Shown: positions 30,406 through 44,243 of the stretch, one piece after another
Layout: each line of letters starts with the position of its first letter
How positions within the stretch are numbered: position 1 is the stretch's first letter
From: Megalonaias nervosa
Lineage: Eukaryota; Mollusca; Bivalvia; Unionida; Unionidae
Assembly: GCA_016617855.1 (NCBI GenBank)
Contig: JAECUM010009762.1
Coordinates: 96,931-160,930 of the forward strand
Length of the DNA: 64,000 nt
Direction: 5' to 3'
Notes under the pieces: generated by a model
Told to the model about the DNA's origin: nothing
Seen by the model: only the letters and a program-made list of their open reading frames with translations
Database searches by the model: none
Translations under genes and position numbers: made by a program

Positions 30406-31271
30406 ACCATTTTTGTTTTCATTGATATATTCCAATAAATCCAACCGATAACAATCATCTGCCTGATTCACATTATACACACCACAACCAGTTTATGACA
30501 AAATCTCTGCAGATGTATTTTCAATGATCAGGTTTGGATCTTTTAGCAGTATTTATCACAGCTCATACATTAATCTTTCGTTTCGTTTGTATTTGTTTGA
30601 ATAATAATAATAAAAAGCAAAATAAACTTTGATTCAAATTTAAATGAATTATTTACTCTTTACATGATTGGATAGGTATGATAAACGTCGAATCGAAGTA
30701 CATATACAGAATGAAAGTGAAAAGTAGCAAAGTACCAAAAGTATCCAAGATAGTATATGCAGGAGTGAGAAGAATGCGATTGTAACAAGTCAGGATGATG
30801 ATTGACAAAGACAACACAGGAAAGCATTTTTGAAAAGAAAATCATTTTTTAGCAAAATGTAATAATTACATTTAATTACATACATAAGGTATCAGATTTC
30901 AATGAATGATTAATTTGAGCACACAGATGAATTAATTAATCCATTAGTATTCAAGATTCTGTTCCTCTTGAAAATCGGACTTCAAGTCATGTTACATAAG
31001 GTAAAATAAACATAACCGAAAACAATAAAATATAGCACATTATAACGAAATCTCTGGTTCATGTTTAATTTTTTTTTTGCCTTAATTGTCACAGTTCGTA
31101 CATTGACGTTTCGTTTCCTTTGTCCAGGTTTTTCATGTGTCAGTTGAACAAATTCCGTGAGTGTTTTCGTCTTCTAGTCAACTGTCTGTTTAAGGACATG
31201 GTTCATAGACTCACAATTATTATTTTTACACATACTGTCTATCTAATAGACTTTTAACTGTTTGTTGACTT
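30406..31271. other. Intergenic DNA with a diverged dispersed repeat
   Basis: Bases about 30590-30760 resemble 12835-13030. The rest is AT-rich and without a supportable gene. Confidence 0.4.
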
Positions 31272-32167
31272 TTATTTGATATTTGTCTTTAGTTTATCCT
31301 GAAAGTAATTGAGAAATTTTTCTGAACTTCCAGCACAAAGATTTTCTAAAGCTTCACATTTGTCGTCAAAGTAAATACTGTCATGAGCGTCAACTAGTCC
31401 GTCTTCCCCAAACATTTCTTTCAAGATAGTGTTGCTGTCAGTCACGGTAACTGCGTCGTCTGTCAATATATGCCTAACATTCTCTTGTTAATGGCGTGTG
31501 CACAAAACGTGTGCTGCTTCGGGTAGAACTGCCGTATTGCCTTTGACTAGAGCCTTCTCATCATCACTTCCAGTTACAAGGCTCTTAAGATTTGAATCCA
31601 TAAGTTTTACTTTCAAATGATGGAAAAAATGACTAAGTTCAAAATCGCTATTATCGTGAATGAAGAGCGGTCCAAGAAAGATTGGTGGTTCACCTGTTCT
31701 GCCTCGTTTTACCGTCAGTTGCTTGTAACATGTTACCGTCACATGCATGTTACAAAGCATAAAAGCTTTGTCAAAGCCAAGAACAGAACAGTCTGCCCGG
31801 AGCAACAAAGATTCTTACTGTCCGTTATTTGTTCGTCTGTGTACAAAATTATACAAGGGGGTTTACCGCTGGTCCTGATAACTGATCGTACAAACGAGTT
31901 ATTTTCAGTTATCAAATTTTCGAGATGTCTGATTTGTCAGCAATATTGTTGGAGTGCCCTGGAGCTATGCTGTCCTTTGGTTTTTTATTCTATTTTTTTT
32001 TCTTCATAAATTTGTTGAAAATTTTTTGGTTGGGACAGTTCATCATATTTTGAAGACAGTTTATTTAATATTTGATGCGGCTTCATTTTTAGCGAATGGT
32101 ATTCTTTTCGCGAAAAAGACTTACCCGTATGCAAAACGGATCCACCAAGTTTTATTATCAGTTGCAA
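31272..32167 (-). pseudogene. Transposase-like relic (MULE-type)
   Basis: Three minus-strand pieces in order: 32167-31985 (RKEYHSLKMKPHQILNKL), 31808-31488 (FDKAFMLCNMHVTVTCYKQL, GEPPIFLGPLFIH, GSDDEKALV) and 31466-31272. The pattern of a D-x-TF strand, then PxxxGPxxxH, then SDDEKAL and a Cys-His pair (LCTRH) resembles MULE-family transposases, and I recall similar proteins in mollusc genomes. Stops and shifts separate the pieces, so it is dead. The exact superfamily is uncertain. Confidence 0.55.
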
Positions 32168-32723
32168 TCCATAATTTTGTTTAGCAAATGAAATTGTAAT
32201 GTCTGTTTATTCATTTTCCATCTCATTTAACACATCGTTTAATAATGAGAGTGTATAGGTTCTTACAGCAAATGGGGTCCTTTCGGGAATAGGACTTACA
32301 TGTCAACATGTTCTTACCACGGTTTAAATCAATATTTTGATTAGTCTATTTGTGCCGAATTTTTCGTTGAAATGAATGTAGTCAAATCGAAAATGAGTTA
32401 AGCGACTTCAAAGCAGCATTAAACCGACTTTCACTGTCCATTCCGATTTCAGCGACTAAAAAAAACAAAACAAAAACAAACGATTGTTTTCTTAATTTCA
32501 GTAAGAAGCGGGATCAAGGGGAGGACAATAAAGGTGTGTGCAGTCAGTTAGAACATGAATTAAACGACTTAAAACAATATGAATTAAATCGACTTACACC
32601 GTCCGTTCCGGACATTACCTCCATTCCTGAACGACCAGTTTTTTTCCCCACCAATTTCAGGAACGATCAGCTCTTTGATACCTGTTAATAAAGTACGACC
32701 GTTTGACGAGTTGCTTTAACTAG

Positions 32724-32885
32724 GAAAAAAGGAAATAATTCGTATCAAAATCGCTCCAATTATATTTTTTTCTTTTGCTCTGTAATACTATTCAAACAAA
32801 TACAATTCATAATTCCTATATTTACACCGAGATATACACCGAGAACATGTAAATATAAGTGTATTTCGGTGTTTATAGTAACCGC
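32724..32885 (-). repeat. Inverted copy of the dispersed repeat at 12.7 kb
   Basis: ggaaataattcgtatcaaaa, gtaatactattcaaacaaat and gtgtatttcggtgtttatag are the reverse complement, with differences, of 12720-12900. Confidence 0.65.
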
Positions 32886-33009
32886 AAATTTACTTTTATT
32901 TTTGAGGAAGGTTTCTGAAATATTCACTCATGATTTGCAAACACACTATTTCTGTAAACGGTGTACAGATGTCAACCCCTTACAAATTGTGTGAAACTTT
33001 CTTCACGAA

Positions 33010-33587
33010 CAGACACCATCCCGTCCACAGGGGTTCGTTACAAATAAAATTAGGAGCCTAACCTGTAATCATCTTATTACAGGTTAGGCTCGTAACTAGT
33101 CCGATAAATCATCCCCCAATCTATGTTGATACTGATGGACGATATGTGGGTATGATGTGACCTGTTCATAAAAATGTGCAATTTTGCAGCATGCAAATCT
33201 TTCCGGAACAAACCTGCGTACACTTTAGACACATACCGAAAATTGGTAACAGCCATATCAAGCGCGAAATTCAAAATGGCCACGGGGCAGATAGTTGTGC
33301 TATTCCAGGTGGATTTACAAGTCACCAAACATACAATATGCTCCGGAAATATAATGTACATGTCACCAAAAGAACTCTACAGCTGACGGTAGCTGCACAG
33401 CCACGAGAAATACCGGTAAGTGTATAAAATGTACACCGATGTGTGCAGCCAACATTGCATGCAGATAATTGCAGGTTTTAATGAATAGGTGATATCAGCC
33501 CCTCACCTGAAAATCAACATCATCACGGATGAAGGGCTGATTTATCGGCCTAGCTCCTAACGAACCCGTGTGATCCCGTCACAATCG
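33010..33587. mobile_element. MITE-like element with inverted ends
   Basis: The left end (cccgtcc-acaggggttcgtta...agtccgataaatcatcccc) is mirrored at the right end (gggctgatttatcgg...cctaacgaacccgtgtgatcccg). An extra 18-bp hairpin sits inside the left arm (gcctaacctgtaat / attacaggttaggc, about 33057-33093). No transposase ORF, so non-autonomous. Confidence 0.6.
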
Positions 33588-33726
33588 CTTAAAAGCTGTC
33601 GACGTTGATTGCGCATGCGTTAAATATCGGCAGGGGAAAAACCCTAAATAAGACTTCCGGAAAAGGTCTACACTGCTGAAGAAAAAATAAATTAAAATAA
33701 TGCTAGATCTACCATAGCATAGCATA

Positions 33727-33826
33727 ATGCAGGCCATGCCGGGCCTCATTTTAACCATTTATTATAGAATCCGAAGTTTAATTCTGGTATGTCTTATATG
33801 GGCGGCATTCCTGATGCCATCAACTG
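33727..33826 (+). CDS. Possible first coding exon of a host receptor gene (signal peptide)
   Basis: From the ATG at 33727, 33 codons encode basic residues followed by a hydrophobic core (SLILVCLIWAAFLMPSTG), a classic signal peptide. The exon ends at 33826 with a donor GTACGT and leaves phase 1. That matches the phase-1 acceptor of the Ig-like exon at 44244, so the two could be consecutive exons of one gene with a 10.4-kb intron. A second Met at codon 4 could also start the protein. Supported by splice phase and composition only. Confidence 0.4.
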
Positions 33827-34202
33827 GTACGTAAACCAGCGGTATTTTTTTTTAATTTATTTTATGAGCGCTTATATAAACACGTATTGCTCGTCAAATT
33901 AAAAACCGTAACTATAATTTTTGACACCAAAATCTGGAAACAGTACCAAAATAAAGGCCACAGTTTATGGTATTCCCTCAAATCTGACGCCCCCGGAGTC
34001 TAGCAACAGGGTTCTCAGAGTGGGACAAGTGTAAGATGTGTAAGACCAAGTTGTTTACGTACGCAACATGCAGAATGGAGAGAGTGTTGGCACACCTCAG
34101 TGTTATTTCATCATTTTCATGTACCGTGGTTGAAATTTCATTGGATATTATATTGTGGAAATTGTACGTGATATACACTATTTTAATAGCTGTTAAAGCT
34201 GT

Positions 34203-34523
34203 TGTTGTTGTTGGCATCCGTTAGTCTCGAGAGACGATGGAAACGCGCCCGTGAGAGGTGTCCCGGTTGGTAGTTGTGCAGCGTCTTCTGTGGCTATGGA
34301 GCCCCACACGGGAGTGGCAATTCTTGCTGCAGTTGCTGCACTTGAAGGTTAAGTCTGGTGTGGGTTGGAGCTGCTTCCTCTTCCTCTGAGATCGTTTTTC
34401 ATCAGCGAGCAGTCGTAGCTTGTCCTCACCGGCTTTCAAACCAGTGATCAGAGCATGTCGCCAGCTGGACTTGTCTAGAGCAAGCTCTTCCCAGGTGTTG
34501 ACATCGATCTCAAGGGTTTTCAT
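34203..34523 (-). pseudogene. C-terminal end of a LINE ORF2
   Basis: Minus-strand ORF of about 100 aa: WEELALDKSSWRHALITGLK, a basic stretch, then FKCSNCSKNCHSRVGLHSHR, a C2H2-like tail. I recognise this tail from the ends of animal non-LTR reverse transcriptases. The following DNA (ttagtctcgagagacgatgg) looks like its 3' UTR. Only the last ~300 bp are present, a usual 5' truncation. Confidence 0.6.
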
Positions 34524-36715
34524 GTCGTGCTGTTAAAGTAGCGGGAGGGAATTTTGCCATACTAGACAATACCAGCTTATGAAAGTGCAACAAATGAATT
34601 GCAAATTATATAAGAAGTAAAACAAAGTTGTCGGCTCTTTTTTTTTGTTTTTTTAACAACTTAACATTGAAATGTAGGAAGTGAAAATGACCAAGCAGAG
34701 CCAGCAGTTGTTTTTTACTTTTTATTGCTGCACATGTGAACTAAGGACAAGCTGTACAAATATAACCAAAATTACACCCATGAATTATACACAAGGGAAT
34801 TAAAAGTTCTTTTAGCAATATCTAATATATACAAGGTCTGTTTTTTGCAATTATTATTATTCCAGACACAGGTAGAGGTGCCAGGATTTTGAGCCCTAGA
34901 TTCACCCTTTACAAAGTTTGGACACATTTATCTCTAAATAAGTACATGAATCTGTCAAGAGAACTATTGCAAAGGTATCGCTGATTTTATTAACAGAGAA
35001 AAGAGCAAAAGATTTAGTATACATTATTTTTTTGGGGAACATGGTTACAGTAACCTCTTTACTTGATATACTGATCATAACTTTATCGATTTAAAGCACA
35101 TTTATGTAAGATGTCAGTTCCTTTAAAATTGTTTAGCCTTCAGAATGCTTAGAAGTTGTTTAAAGCTTGTTTAAAAGTTGATATATGAGGATGGGTTTTA
35201 CAGTACTTGCACTTACAAATGTAATACTTTGAGTGTAATAGTGTACCTCTTCAGCCTATTAAATGTATTAAACAACATTGGATAAATTGCTGTTATGTGC
35301 AAGAGAACATTTAGAGACACAAAGTCTGGCCAAAACTTCTGGACTATGTTACATTCCCAAAACAGATGGTATATGGATTCAGGAAGCTGCCCACAACAAA
35401 ACCCCCCACAAATTACTATCTATTATATCAGTTTTAAATAAAAATGTATTTATATCAATAATTATGTGTAGAATCCAAACCACCTTATTTGTGGACACTT
35501 TGTTAAAATTTTGTATGTAAGAGGAACAATGTGTTGCCAATCATCTTCTCTTTGACCAAATTCTCTGTGCTACTTGCCATTTTCAGCAGGTTTTTTGTAA
35601 ATACTTTTGCAACCAGCTTTTTATACTACAACGTAAAGTTGTTTAGAGCTGATGCACGGATCTGTGATTTTTTTCTGTTTATCTATTTCCAACATTTGTA
35701 TGATATTCAGTTATTTGATCGTATTAAGCCTTAGGCTATCTGTTTGAATTGAAAAGGGAAGCCGACACTGATTCATACTAAAACATTGTCCACTAGCATC
35801 CGCTAAGTTGTTTATTCTTCTAATTCCATGTTGAAACCTATTCTAATGATAAAACAGATTTACTGCCTACTCTAAAATTGTAAGTTTTCCTTATGGGGCT
35901 ATCTAAAAATCAACATGTGTATCAACTGAAGAAGAATTTTCAAAATTTTTATCTATGTGCAAAAATACATTAAGTACTTGAATTTATTTCTTTAGGTAGT
36001 CTATCCCAAACAAGTGGAAATCAGTGATGTTTTGGCACAATGCCTCTAAAATGTGTTTCCATTTTGTTGATGCAGTTTTAAGTCATCTAATCCAATTAAG
36101 TGATCTTTAATGTTTCTATGAATGCACATACATCTATCAGTTTTAAACCTCCCAAATCATTATCATTTACAACAAGTCTTTTTTAGTTTTATGAACTGAA
36201 TTAATCCACATTAATTTATAATTATATTGTTATATTGTTAATATAAATTAGAATTTTCTTTGATGGTGATGATAAGGATAGAAGAAGATGGCTTGTTTTA
36301 GATAATGTAAAACTTTTTATAACTGTAATTCTACCAAATCATGTAGGGGTCTTTTTGACTACTGATATAATATTTTTTTTATTTCTTTTAGTTTTCTTTT
36401 CATAATTTGTACTATTTCTCCAACCTTAGTTGAAACTTTACTACTAGTAATGTAAAATCTCTGTCTCCCCAATTTATTTAATAGCTTTAACATAATTGAT
36501 CCTCACTTTCAACTTTCCTTCCAAACCTAATCCAGAAAAATTAAAATAATCAAATAAGAGATTAATGGCAAAATTCAATGATTTACTATTCCCATCCAGT
36601 GTGTAAAAAGTATCACCTGCATATTGAGAGATCAAATATTTTCTATTATTTTTTTAGTATTCCTTTAATATTTGGACTTTCAGTTACTATGTATGCCAGT
36701 ACCTCTGCTTTAAAG

Positions 36716-36720
<5 letters not shown>

Positions 36721-36776
<56 letters not shown>
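36721..36776. repeat. (TA)n microsatellite
   Basis: About 28 uninterrupted TA units inside the LINE relic. Confidence 0.97.
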
Positions 36777-36779
<3 letters not shown>

Positions 36780-38124
36780 AGATAAGTGGTCTCTTTGCCT
36801 ACATACTCCTTGAATATAAAATCAAGAAGAGATGTAGCTATTTACTGTAACATATGATTTGATATTATAATAAAACGTTGATATTCAGTTTATAATAAAA
36901 TCACCAGAACTGAAGAAAGATAAGATGTTCTTAATGTGGGACCAAGCAACTGAATCAGATGGCTTCCCAAAGTCAATTAATAGTAAGAAACATGGAGTTT
37001 TGTGTTTTTCAGTGTAAAAAATTAAATCATACAGGGTTCTGATGTTTTGTCCAATATATCTGGCTTTAATAAAACCAGTCCGATTCTCATTTATAAGATG
37101 AGGTAAGATGCTCTAACTCTTAGCTGTACAAGTAGATGACACACGCAGCAATGCTATTGGTCTCCAGCTCTTAAGATACTGCTTTGGTGTGTCTCTTTCT
37201 GTATGCAAGTAATTATTCACTCTTCTTGTGTTGATGAAAGTTCCCCTATACTGTAACCATAGTTTATGGATCTGACAAGGAAAGAACTTTCCTAAAGAAC
37301 TTAATAATCTCACTAGTAAAACCACCAAAGCTGGACATTATTGTCTGCCATATATTTCAAGCATCTTAATGCTTCCTCAAGGATATAGGTCATTCTAATG
37401 ATAATTTCTCCAATTTATTTAGTTCTGGAATATCCACATTCCTATTATTAAAAAGTTAATTTAAATAGATGGAGTCTACTTTCCTGTACTTACAAGTGCT
37501 AAAAAATAGTTCAGTTTTTGTAAAACTTCCTTTTCATCTCTTATTAACATAGACATTATTTTACTAATATAATTTCATATCTTAAGGGCGTAGAAATACT
37601 TTGTGACCTTTTCTCCTTCAGCAACCCATTTTGCTCTAGAACGGTTCAAGGCTCCTTTTATTTCTCTCCTCCTGTATTCCATCAACTCTAATTTTTTTCC
37701 TGCTCAGTTCTAATGAATTTTCTAAAGTTTCACAATCTCTTTCCAATTCCTTCATTTCCTCTAATAACGCTGCTTCTCTTTTAATGTTCTCCTTTTTCTT
37801 GTATGTAGCAAATTATATATTTTACCCCTTATTTCTGATACCAATGTTTCAAAAAATAATGTATCATTTATCACAAATGGTGTTTTGACATTTGATCCTG
37901 TGAAATCTCAAGTGTGTTGTACTAGTTGTCATATTCTGTATCTTTCCATAAAGAAATTTGAACTTCCAAAAGCCTTTATCCTTTTGAAATTTTTGGAATT
38001 CAGATTTAGTAGAGTGATCTGTTCTGTACCCAGGTTTTATCAAAGCTTCATTAATGTCCAATAAAAGATGTTCTGATACAAAAGAATCTAACCTGTAGCT
38101 TGTTTTAATTGGTTTATTTTTTCT

Positions 38125-38268
38125 CCAAGTATGCATGAGGATATCCAGTATTAATTCAATCCAACTATGCAAGAGGATATCCAGTATTAATTCAATCCAA
38201 GTATGCATGAGGATATCCAGTATTAATTCAATCCAAGTATGCATGAGGATATCCAGTATTAATTCAAT
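38125..38268. repeat. Four 36-bp tandem units within the LINE endonuclease
   Basis: Units of ccaagtatgcatgaggatat then ccagtattaattcaat. 36 bp is 12 codons, so the duplication keeps the frame and yields four copies of a WIELILDILMHT peptide on the minus strand. Confidence 0.92.
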
Positions 38269-38463
38269 CCAAATATCAGTCAGATCAAATTCATGACATA
38301 GATCAAGGACTTTTCCCTTGCCCATTGATTATTGATATTCAAATAATTATAAGTAGGATTCATAGTAAGATTAAAGTCACCTGCTACAATTATATTTTCC
38401 TTAAGTATATGAGAGATATCTTTCTCGATCTCTTCATAGAAGACTAGCATATCTTTGTTTAGG

Positions 38464-38465
<2 letters not shown>

Positions 38466-38527
<62 letters not shown>
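38466..38527. repeat. (AT)n microsatellite
   Basis: About 31 AT units, sitting where the endonuclease has an Asn-Ile-Tyr strand; likely grown from a short TATATA in the coding sequence. Confidence 0.97.
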
Positions 38528-38532
<5 letters not shown>

Positions 38533-38760
38533 CATGTATATATTAAGCTCTTTTTTTGATCCTGAATAATAATACCTAAAATCTAAAATAGGCTTACTAC
38601 CCTGATTATCACCTTTACTGCTGAATACATTGAATTCAAAAGTATTATTTAGTAAAATAACAACACTCCTAGCATTTGATGTATTTGAGCTAAAAAAGAA
38701 CATTACTATCCCCACATGGATCTAACATAATTTTCCCCAAGTCTTAACAGAATGTGTATC

Positions 38761-40228
38761 TTGTAGATAATATATGGACATATTTTTCACTTTTAAAAAA
38801 TTAAAAATATCTCTTCTTAAGGTCCCATAGCTCTTGACAATTTATTGCATAGATCTGAATATCTTACAGTTTGCTACTTCAAGAAAATTTGGATTGAGGA
38901 TGTACTGGACGAATGCCATATCAAATTGTACAGAGATTTTGTTAAACATGATTTGGGAAAGTTGTAGATCAGTCCTAGATAACCATGTAATTTTAAAAAT
39001 GACCATGTACAAAAGTTTAAATATAAATTTCAAATCAATAAAGAGATCAGCACAAAAAATGGAGCTAAAAAAATCAAAGAAGAAACTATATTGCACATAT
39101 ATCCTTCCAGTGTACATTTTCCCAATGTATGCCTTCTACCTAAAATATGAAAACTAAAACAAAGGTTAAATCATGTTGGCATATTATTACTGGCCAGTAA
39201 TTCTTAATGGTTAGCCATTCATGGTACAGCATGTGGACCAAAATAAATAAATAAAAATAACAAATTGTTTTATCAAATGAAAGAGCTCATTCATTTTAGT
39301 ACCTATGTACTTGTATATTCTTATATAGGATATTTAAGATTAAATCTTTTAACTGGTATTTTAATAAAGAATATTGTTTACCGAGTACTTTCATATATAT
39401 TACTGATATGCAAACTTCATACCATACAAGTAGAATCCTGATGTGCCAAACAAGAATAAAGAAATTAATTAGACTTTTGCAGTATTTTATGATGACTACC
39501 ATGTTTTATTAGTGTTGTCTGTTCAAGCAACCAATTGAAACCACGGTGCTTAAAAACAATTCATTTTTGTACTACAAGTGATATTCACACAAAATAAAAA
39601 ACTAATTAATTAGTGTACCATACATATTACTGAGTATTTTATAATATATTTTATTTGGTGATATAAAAAAAAGAAGAAAAAACCCACACAAACATCAGCA
39701 AATCACTTTGGGTTGTTATAAAAGTAAGGCTACCAATGCACCAATGCTAAAAGCAAGCATCAGCCAAAGTAAAAAAGACATACTGAAAACAGGAACAAAT
39801 TAGAATTTCAGACTAGTTGAAAAAAAAGAAAACAAGATGATAAGCAAAAGTTGTATGGAGAAAGGGAGATAACTCCAGAGCACCCATTTAGAAGTATATT
39901 TCTGTAAATGCTATTTGAAAATATTAAAGCTTATTACTGCAAGTATTGTAGTATGATATGATGAATGCCATAATTTTAAGTCATTATCAGTTGCACAAAG
40001 CTTCAAATATTCATTTATCTCAATAAATGTTCCCATAGAAGACACAAATATAGAATCATTATTCATATTACTGAGTAATTTGTCTGTGCATATTATGTTG
40101 TGTTGGGGAAAAAAAAACAACCATTCACCCACCCACAAAATCTTAGCAAATACCCAAACTATTTAGGCTGTTACTAAAACAAAGCTGCTGATGCCAAAAA
40201 TGTGAGTATAAGCTGAGGTAAAAGCATA
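38761..40228. other. AT-rich DNA, no gene recognised
   Basis: Short ORFs on both strands overlap each other and show no domain. Probably intron or intergenic DNA. Confidence 0.4.
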
Positions 40229-40480
40229 CTGGGGGCCCCAAGTGGCCAAGTGGTCTAAAATACTCACTGTTACGGATCACTGCCATCTCACCTCTGTCTG
40301 CGTGAGTTCGAGTCTCAGGCTCGGCTAACGTGGATACGTGAGAAAGCCTGCCAGTAGCTTCTCGTGGGTCGGTGGTTCTTCCTGTGGTTTTCCAGATTTC
40401 TTCCTCCACCAATTATACTGGTTGCCATGTATAGCCTATCTTGTGCTGAAAAATGGCGTTAAACCCTACAACAACAACAT
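40229..40480 (+). mobile_element. tRNA-derived SINE, copy 1
   Basis: Head: gggccccaagtggccaagtg (A-box-like) and gcgtgagttcgagtctc (B-box). Body: gtagcttctcgtgggtcggt, tgccatgtatagcctat, and a tail aaaaatggcgttaaaccc with a CAA repeat. Nearly the same as 62305-62555. The body and the gcgttaaa-CAACAA tail resemble SINEs common in molluscs. Confidence 0.85.
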
Positions 40481-43400
40481 GCACTGACTTGAATCAAGTC
40501 TGTGAAAGAGCAAAAGATAAATGTTAAGTTACATTAATGCTACACTAAAAATCCAAATCACACACACTCAAACTGTTATGTATATTTATATTTTTGTAAC
40601 TTTTGGTACATGATTTTATCTAATTTTTATACTTCTTACTCATGGCTGTAAAGTGTACAGAATATCATTAGCTATGTCAGGCCTACATGACTTGAATCTA
40701 TTAAGAGTGTAATATTGCACAGGATTTACAAATAGGTGTTACTTATATGTTGACAGGTATTAATAATAATCTGAATAATAAGACTTAAATGGTGTCTATG
40801 GCATAGTTTCTCAGTGACTGATGGGATATCGATATTCCAAAAATAATTCTATAAATTTCCATTGGTTGAGAGAGGTCACATGGATATGCTTAATTCAATG
40901 CAAAATCAATAGTGTATGCTGTCACATGGAGTCTATTGCGAGGTACAGTTGCAATATATGGTTTATGTAAGGAGAAAATTAAGCAATCAGATGCATTCCA
41001 ATTTTTGGTGTCATTCACACTTAATGTGTTCGTGTATGTTTCAGGAAGAAAGTGAAACCAGGAATTTAAGTCAATTCAACAAACAATTTGTTTCTCAAAG
41101 TTACGCAAAGTGAAAATTTAAGAGACACAGTATTGTGAATTAAATCCAAAATAATCCTAAATGTCAAATCACATTCCCAGAAACATAGAATGTTCTGAAT
41201 GAACTCCAGTGGTATTGATAGTATTAAATGTGCTGTTGTACCATAATGACACAATCCTGAATGTCTTTGAATAAGTTCACAATAATTTCAAAATAATGTG
41301 TTAATCCAAAGACAATGAGCACTTAGTAATTCCAATGAACAAAATTTAAATAAATAATTCCAACTGAATCATATTTGAACAAAACTATAAAGGATTCCAA
41401 CAGACTGATCTTCAAACAGGAATTATCAAACCCCTATTTATGTACATTTTCTCTTGACCTATACTGTAATATAATGTGAGGATTTCCAATGTAAAAACCT
41501 TATGTAATTGTAGATGATACTGACTTTGAGCAGTTGATATGTAAAAAGTCTTTGTAGAAAGTTCTGAACTAGAAAGCTATGTCAGCATGTTATTTACAAC
41601 TTACAATCATGGAGAAACGTTAGTCATGTAAAAATTCTGTTTAAACTTGACCAGTATTTTAAATGTAATCTAGAATCATAAACAAAAGATAAGATCACAA
41701 TCTAGACATACATACCAAAAGCAATAAGTATAGAACATCAGTATAATTGATGGATAGGAATCATACATAAAATTTTATAAAATGTCCAAGAAAGAGATTA
41801 AATTTGTTATTTTTGTATTAGCTTTTATTTTGTCATTTTGTCTATATAGCTGATGGTTTTTTTTATGTTGCAGTTAGAATTATTACGGTATGCACTGACT
41901 TGAATCAAGTCTGTGAAAGAGCAAAAGATACATTAAAATTAGCCAGAATTTACTAATTTGGCCCTTCTCCTGTTCTGTCACTTGAAGTTTCTGAAAAGTA
42001 CACTTATATGAAGACTTGTGTCAATCCCAATAAAAATTTGAAACTAATCTGACTGGCTAAAACTTTAATTTCATTTGATAAACATGTTTGTTTTCTAAAA
42101 CCATGCTCAGACCTTGTGTGCATTGACTGGAACTGTAGCAATACGTATTTTGAGCTATATTCAGCCTGATGCACACTGAATGCTAAAACTGATTCATGCT
42201 ACTGTACGCATTCCAGGATTCCACTTTATTTAACACATGAATCCTGTATGTTTCTTTTTTTAATGGAAATTCATTATTGCTATGCAAAAATGAAAATATT
42301 CAGTGAATCCTAAGAGGATGGTCATATCGACTTGGAGTTTTCACCAAAAGAAATTTCGTAATGTCTGGTTGGTAATGAATAAAAATGGTGTCAATCTGAT
42401 ATCAAGGATTGCAGTAGCCATATTGCTGCTCTTCCATAATGGATGGTTGTAACAATATAACATTCTTTTGTACTATCAGACATGATGTCCGATTGGCACA
42501 AAATGCCAATGGTTCCCCTTGAACATTCATCGTGCTCATTATGATGGTCATCTTAAAAATTTTCTCACTAATCTTCAAGGTTCAAGGGATGGTTGTATGA
42601 AAATATTTTCCTATTACTAAAATACTTCCCACAAAAACAGACATAACCTAAATGAGGCTTGTATGTCACTTATATCATGACTTAAAAAGGGCTTGACAGT
42701 TACTAGTATGTGACTAGTTAAGTGACACTTAGATGAAGGATTAGGATTTTATATGCAAATTAGGCATTTCACTTAGAAATGAAGTATACTTGCTACATGT
42801 TCATGAGGTAAGATTGAATTACTGATAGGTTCAATGAATTAGGGGTCAGAAAAGCCCCACCTCCCCCTACCTGAGAGGAAATTGTGTCCTAAATACAAAT
42901 ATCAGTTTGATAGAATAGATACGTATTTGTCCAGAGCTTACACAAAAAAATCACGTACATTTCCGTTGAAAGAATGGTTTGAAATAATTCAAACACAGTA
43001 ATTTCATCTGCTGTTTTGAAGCACCACGTTTAAAACAGCTTGCTCAGTAACAGATTTTTAAATAATTTATTTCCCATGTAATAAATGCAATTTTTTTTCT
43101 TTCAAACATATATTTTGTGCAGAATTGGTTATCATTGAGTAGACCTCTACAACTGAATTTGAAAGGAGATTTTGATTCACTGGTAGTTTTACAGAATCTT
43201 ATGGCTAGTCTGCTTCAGCAAGTAAATGATGGCTGTCCCAAATTCAGCTGTCAGCATGTGAGCCCTAGGATATTTGTATATATCACATAATGCTGAATGA
43301 TGCCAGTTTAGAAACGTTATTTCCCACACACACAAAGTGTATTATAGATTTAAACAAGCTTGACTTGATTATATTGTCACATTTTCTGAGACATGTTCAG

Positions 43401-44243
43401 ATATTTTGTAAGTACTATATAATGTTCAAGGTCAAAGGGCATTAGAAAGAATTTTGTGTTGCACTTAGAGGTATCGTGTGAACATGCCAATAAAATGTTT
43501 TTTTTAACTAAATTTGGTATGCTATAGTTTCTCAAGAATATCAGAGACAGTTTCAGCAGTCAACGGGCATAAAGGGATAAAAGGACAGAAGAGGTAGATT
43601 ATTTTTGATTCCTTGATTCAGTCATTAGAGCATCAGTCCCTTTGAGAGGTTCTCAATCCAGTATTTAGTGTGAATTTTAGGAATTTTGTAGATAGCAATG
43701 CTGTTGTTACATTTATGATAGTAATGTAGCACTGTAATTCATTGTTCTAATTTTCTACCTTTCACATATGCCAAGGATCACTGCTGAACAAAGTGGATTT
43801 ACAACCTTCAGATAGTGAAGATGGAAGTTGTCCTGAATACTGGGTTCTTTTATTTAATTAATCTCTATAGGTGGTGCACAAGAAAATACTGGTAATAAAT
43901 ATCTGAAAGAAAAGAATTAAGAAAATCATATAATTACTTTGTAAACTATTATTTCTTCCATGGGTGAGGATGTTGGTACAAATTCCATGCAAATTCCATG
44001 CAAGGTCACTTATTAGGTACTGAAAAAATGATATTAGCTTTGAAAATAATAACATAGCTTGATAATTTATTTATGATTGTTCAAATGTGCATTGTCTGAT
44101 GGTCCTATCAAAGTAAGTTTTAATGATAGGCCCCCACCTAATTCCTCCATCAGACACACAATTAATATTTAATGGCTGATCACCATTTCAGTTTTTATTA
44201 TTGTAGCATTTATTTCTGATTAGTCTGTTCCTTTTTTCTTCAG
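40481..44243. other. Putative intron or intergenic DNA
   Basis: No gene is supported. A 40-bp sequence (tgcactgacttgaatcaagt, then ctgtgaaagagcaaaagata) occurs at about 40480 and again at about 41891. If the host exons belong together, this is intron. Confidence 0.45.

Larger units (their letters stand above)
35160..38760 (-). mobile_element. Decayed L1/Tx1-like LINE ORF2
   Basis: On the minus strand an endonuclease domain starts near 38715 (SSNTSNARSVVILLNN) and continues with KENIIVAGDFNLTMNP near 38400, then SEHLLLDINEALIKPGYRTDHS near 38050. Reverse transcriptase remnants follow: TPKQYLKSWRPIALL near 37170 and a degraded active site QYAGDT near 36610, where the family has YADD. The end HLFWECNIVQKFWPDF lies near 35340. 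Many stops and shifts. Two AT microsatellites and a 36-bp tandem duplication lie inside it. Clade placement (L1/Tx1 group) is from motif style only. Confidence 0.75.

Noticed and set aside
31617..32184. Plus-strand ORFs of 130 and 76 codons
   Set aside because: They are antisense to the transposase relic, whose motifs are on the minus strand.
38280..38715. Minus-strand ORFs with long Tyr-Ile runs
   Set aside because: The runs are the translated AT microsatellite; only the flanking endonuclease motifs are real and are given with the LINE.
40229..40300. tRNA gene call for the SINE heads
   Set aside because: The A- and B-box-like blocks are present, but the sequence continues into a SINE body and tail, and the copies at 48268 and 62305 show it is a mobile family.
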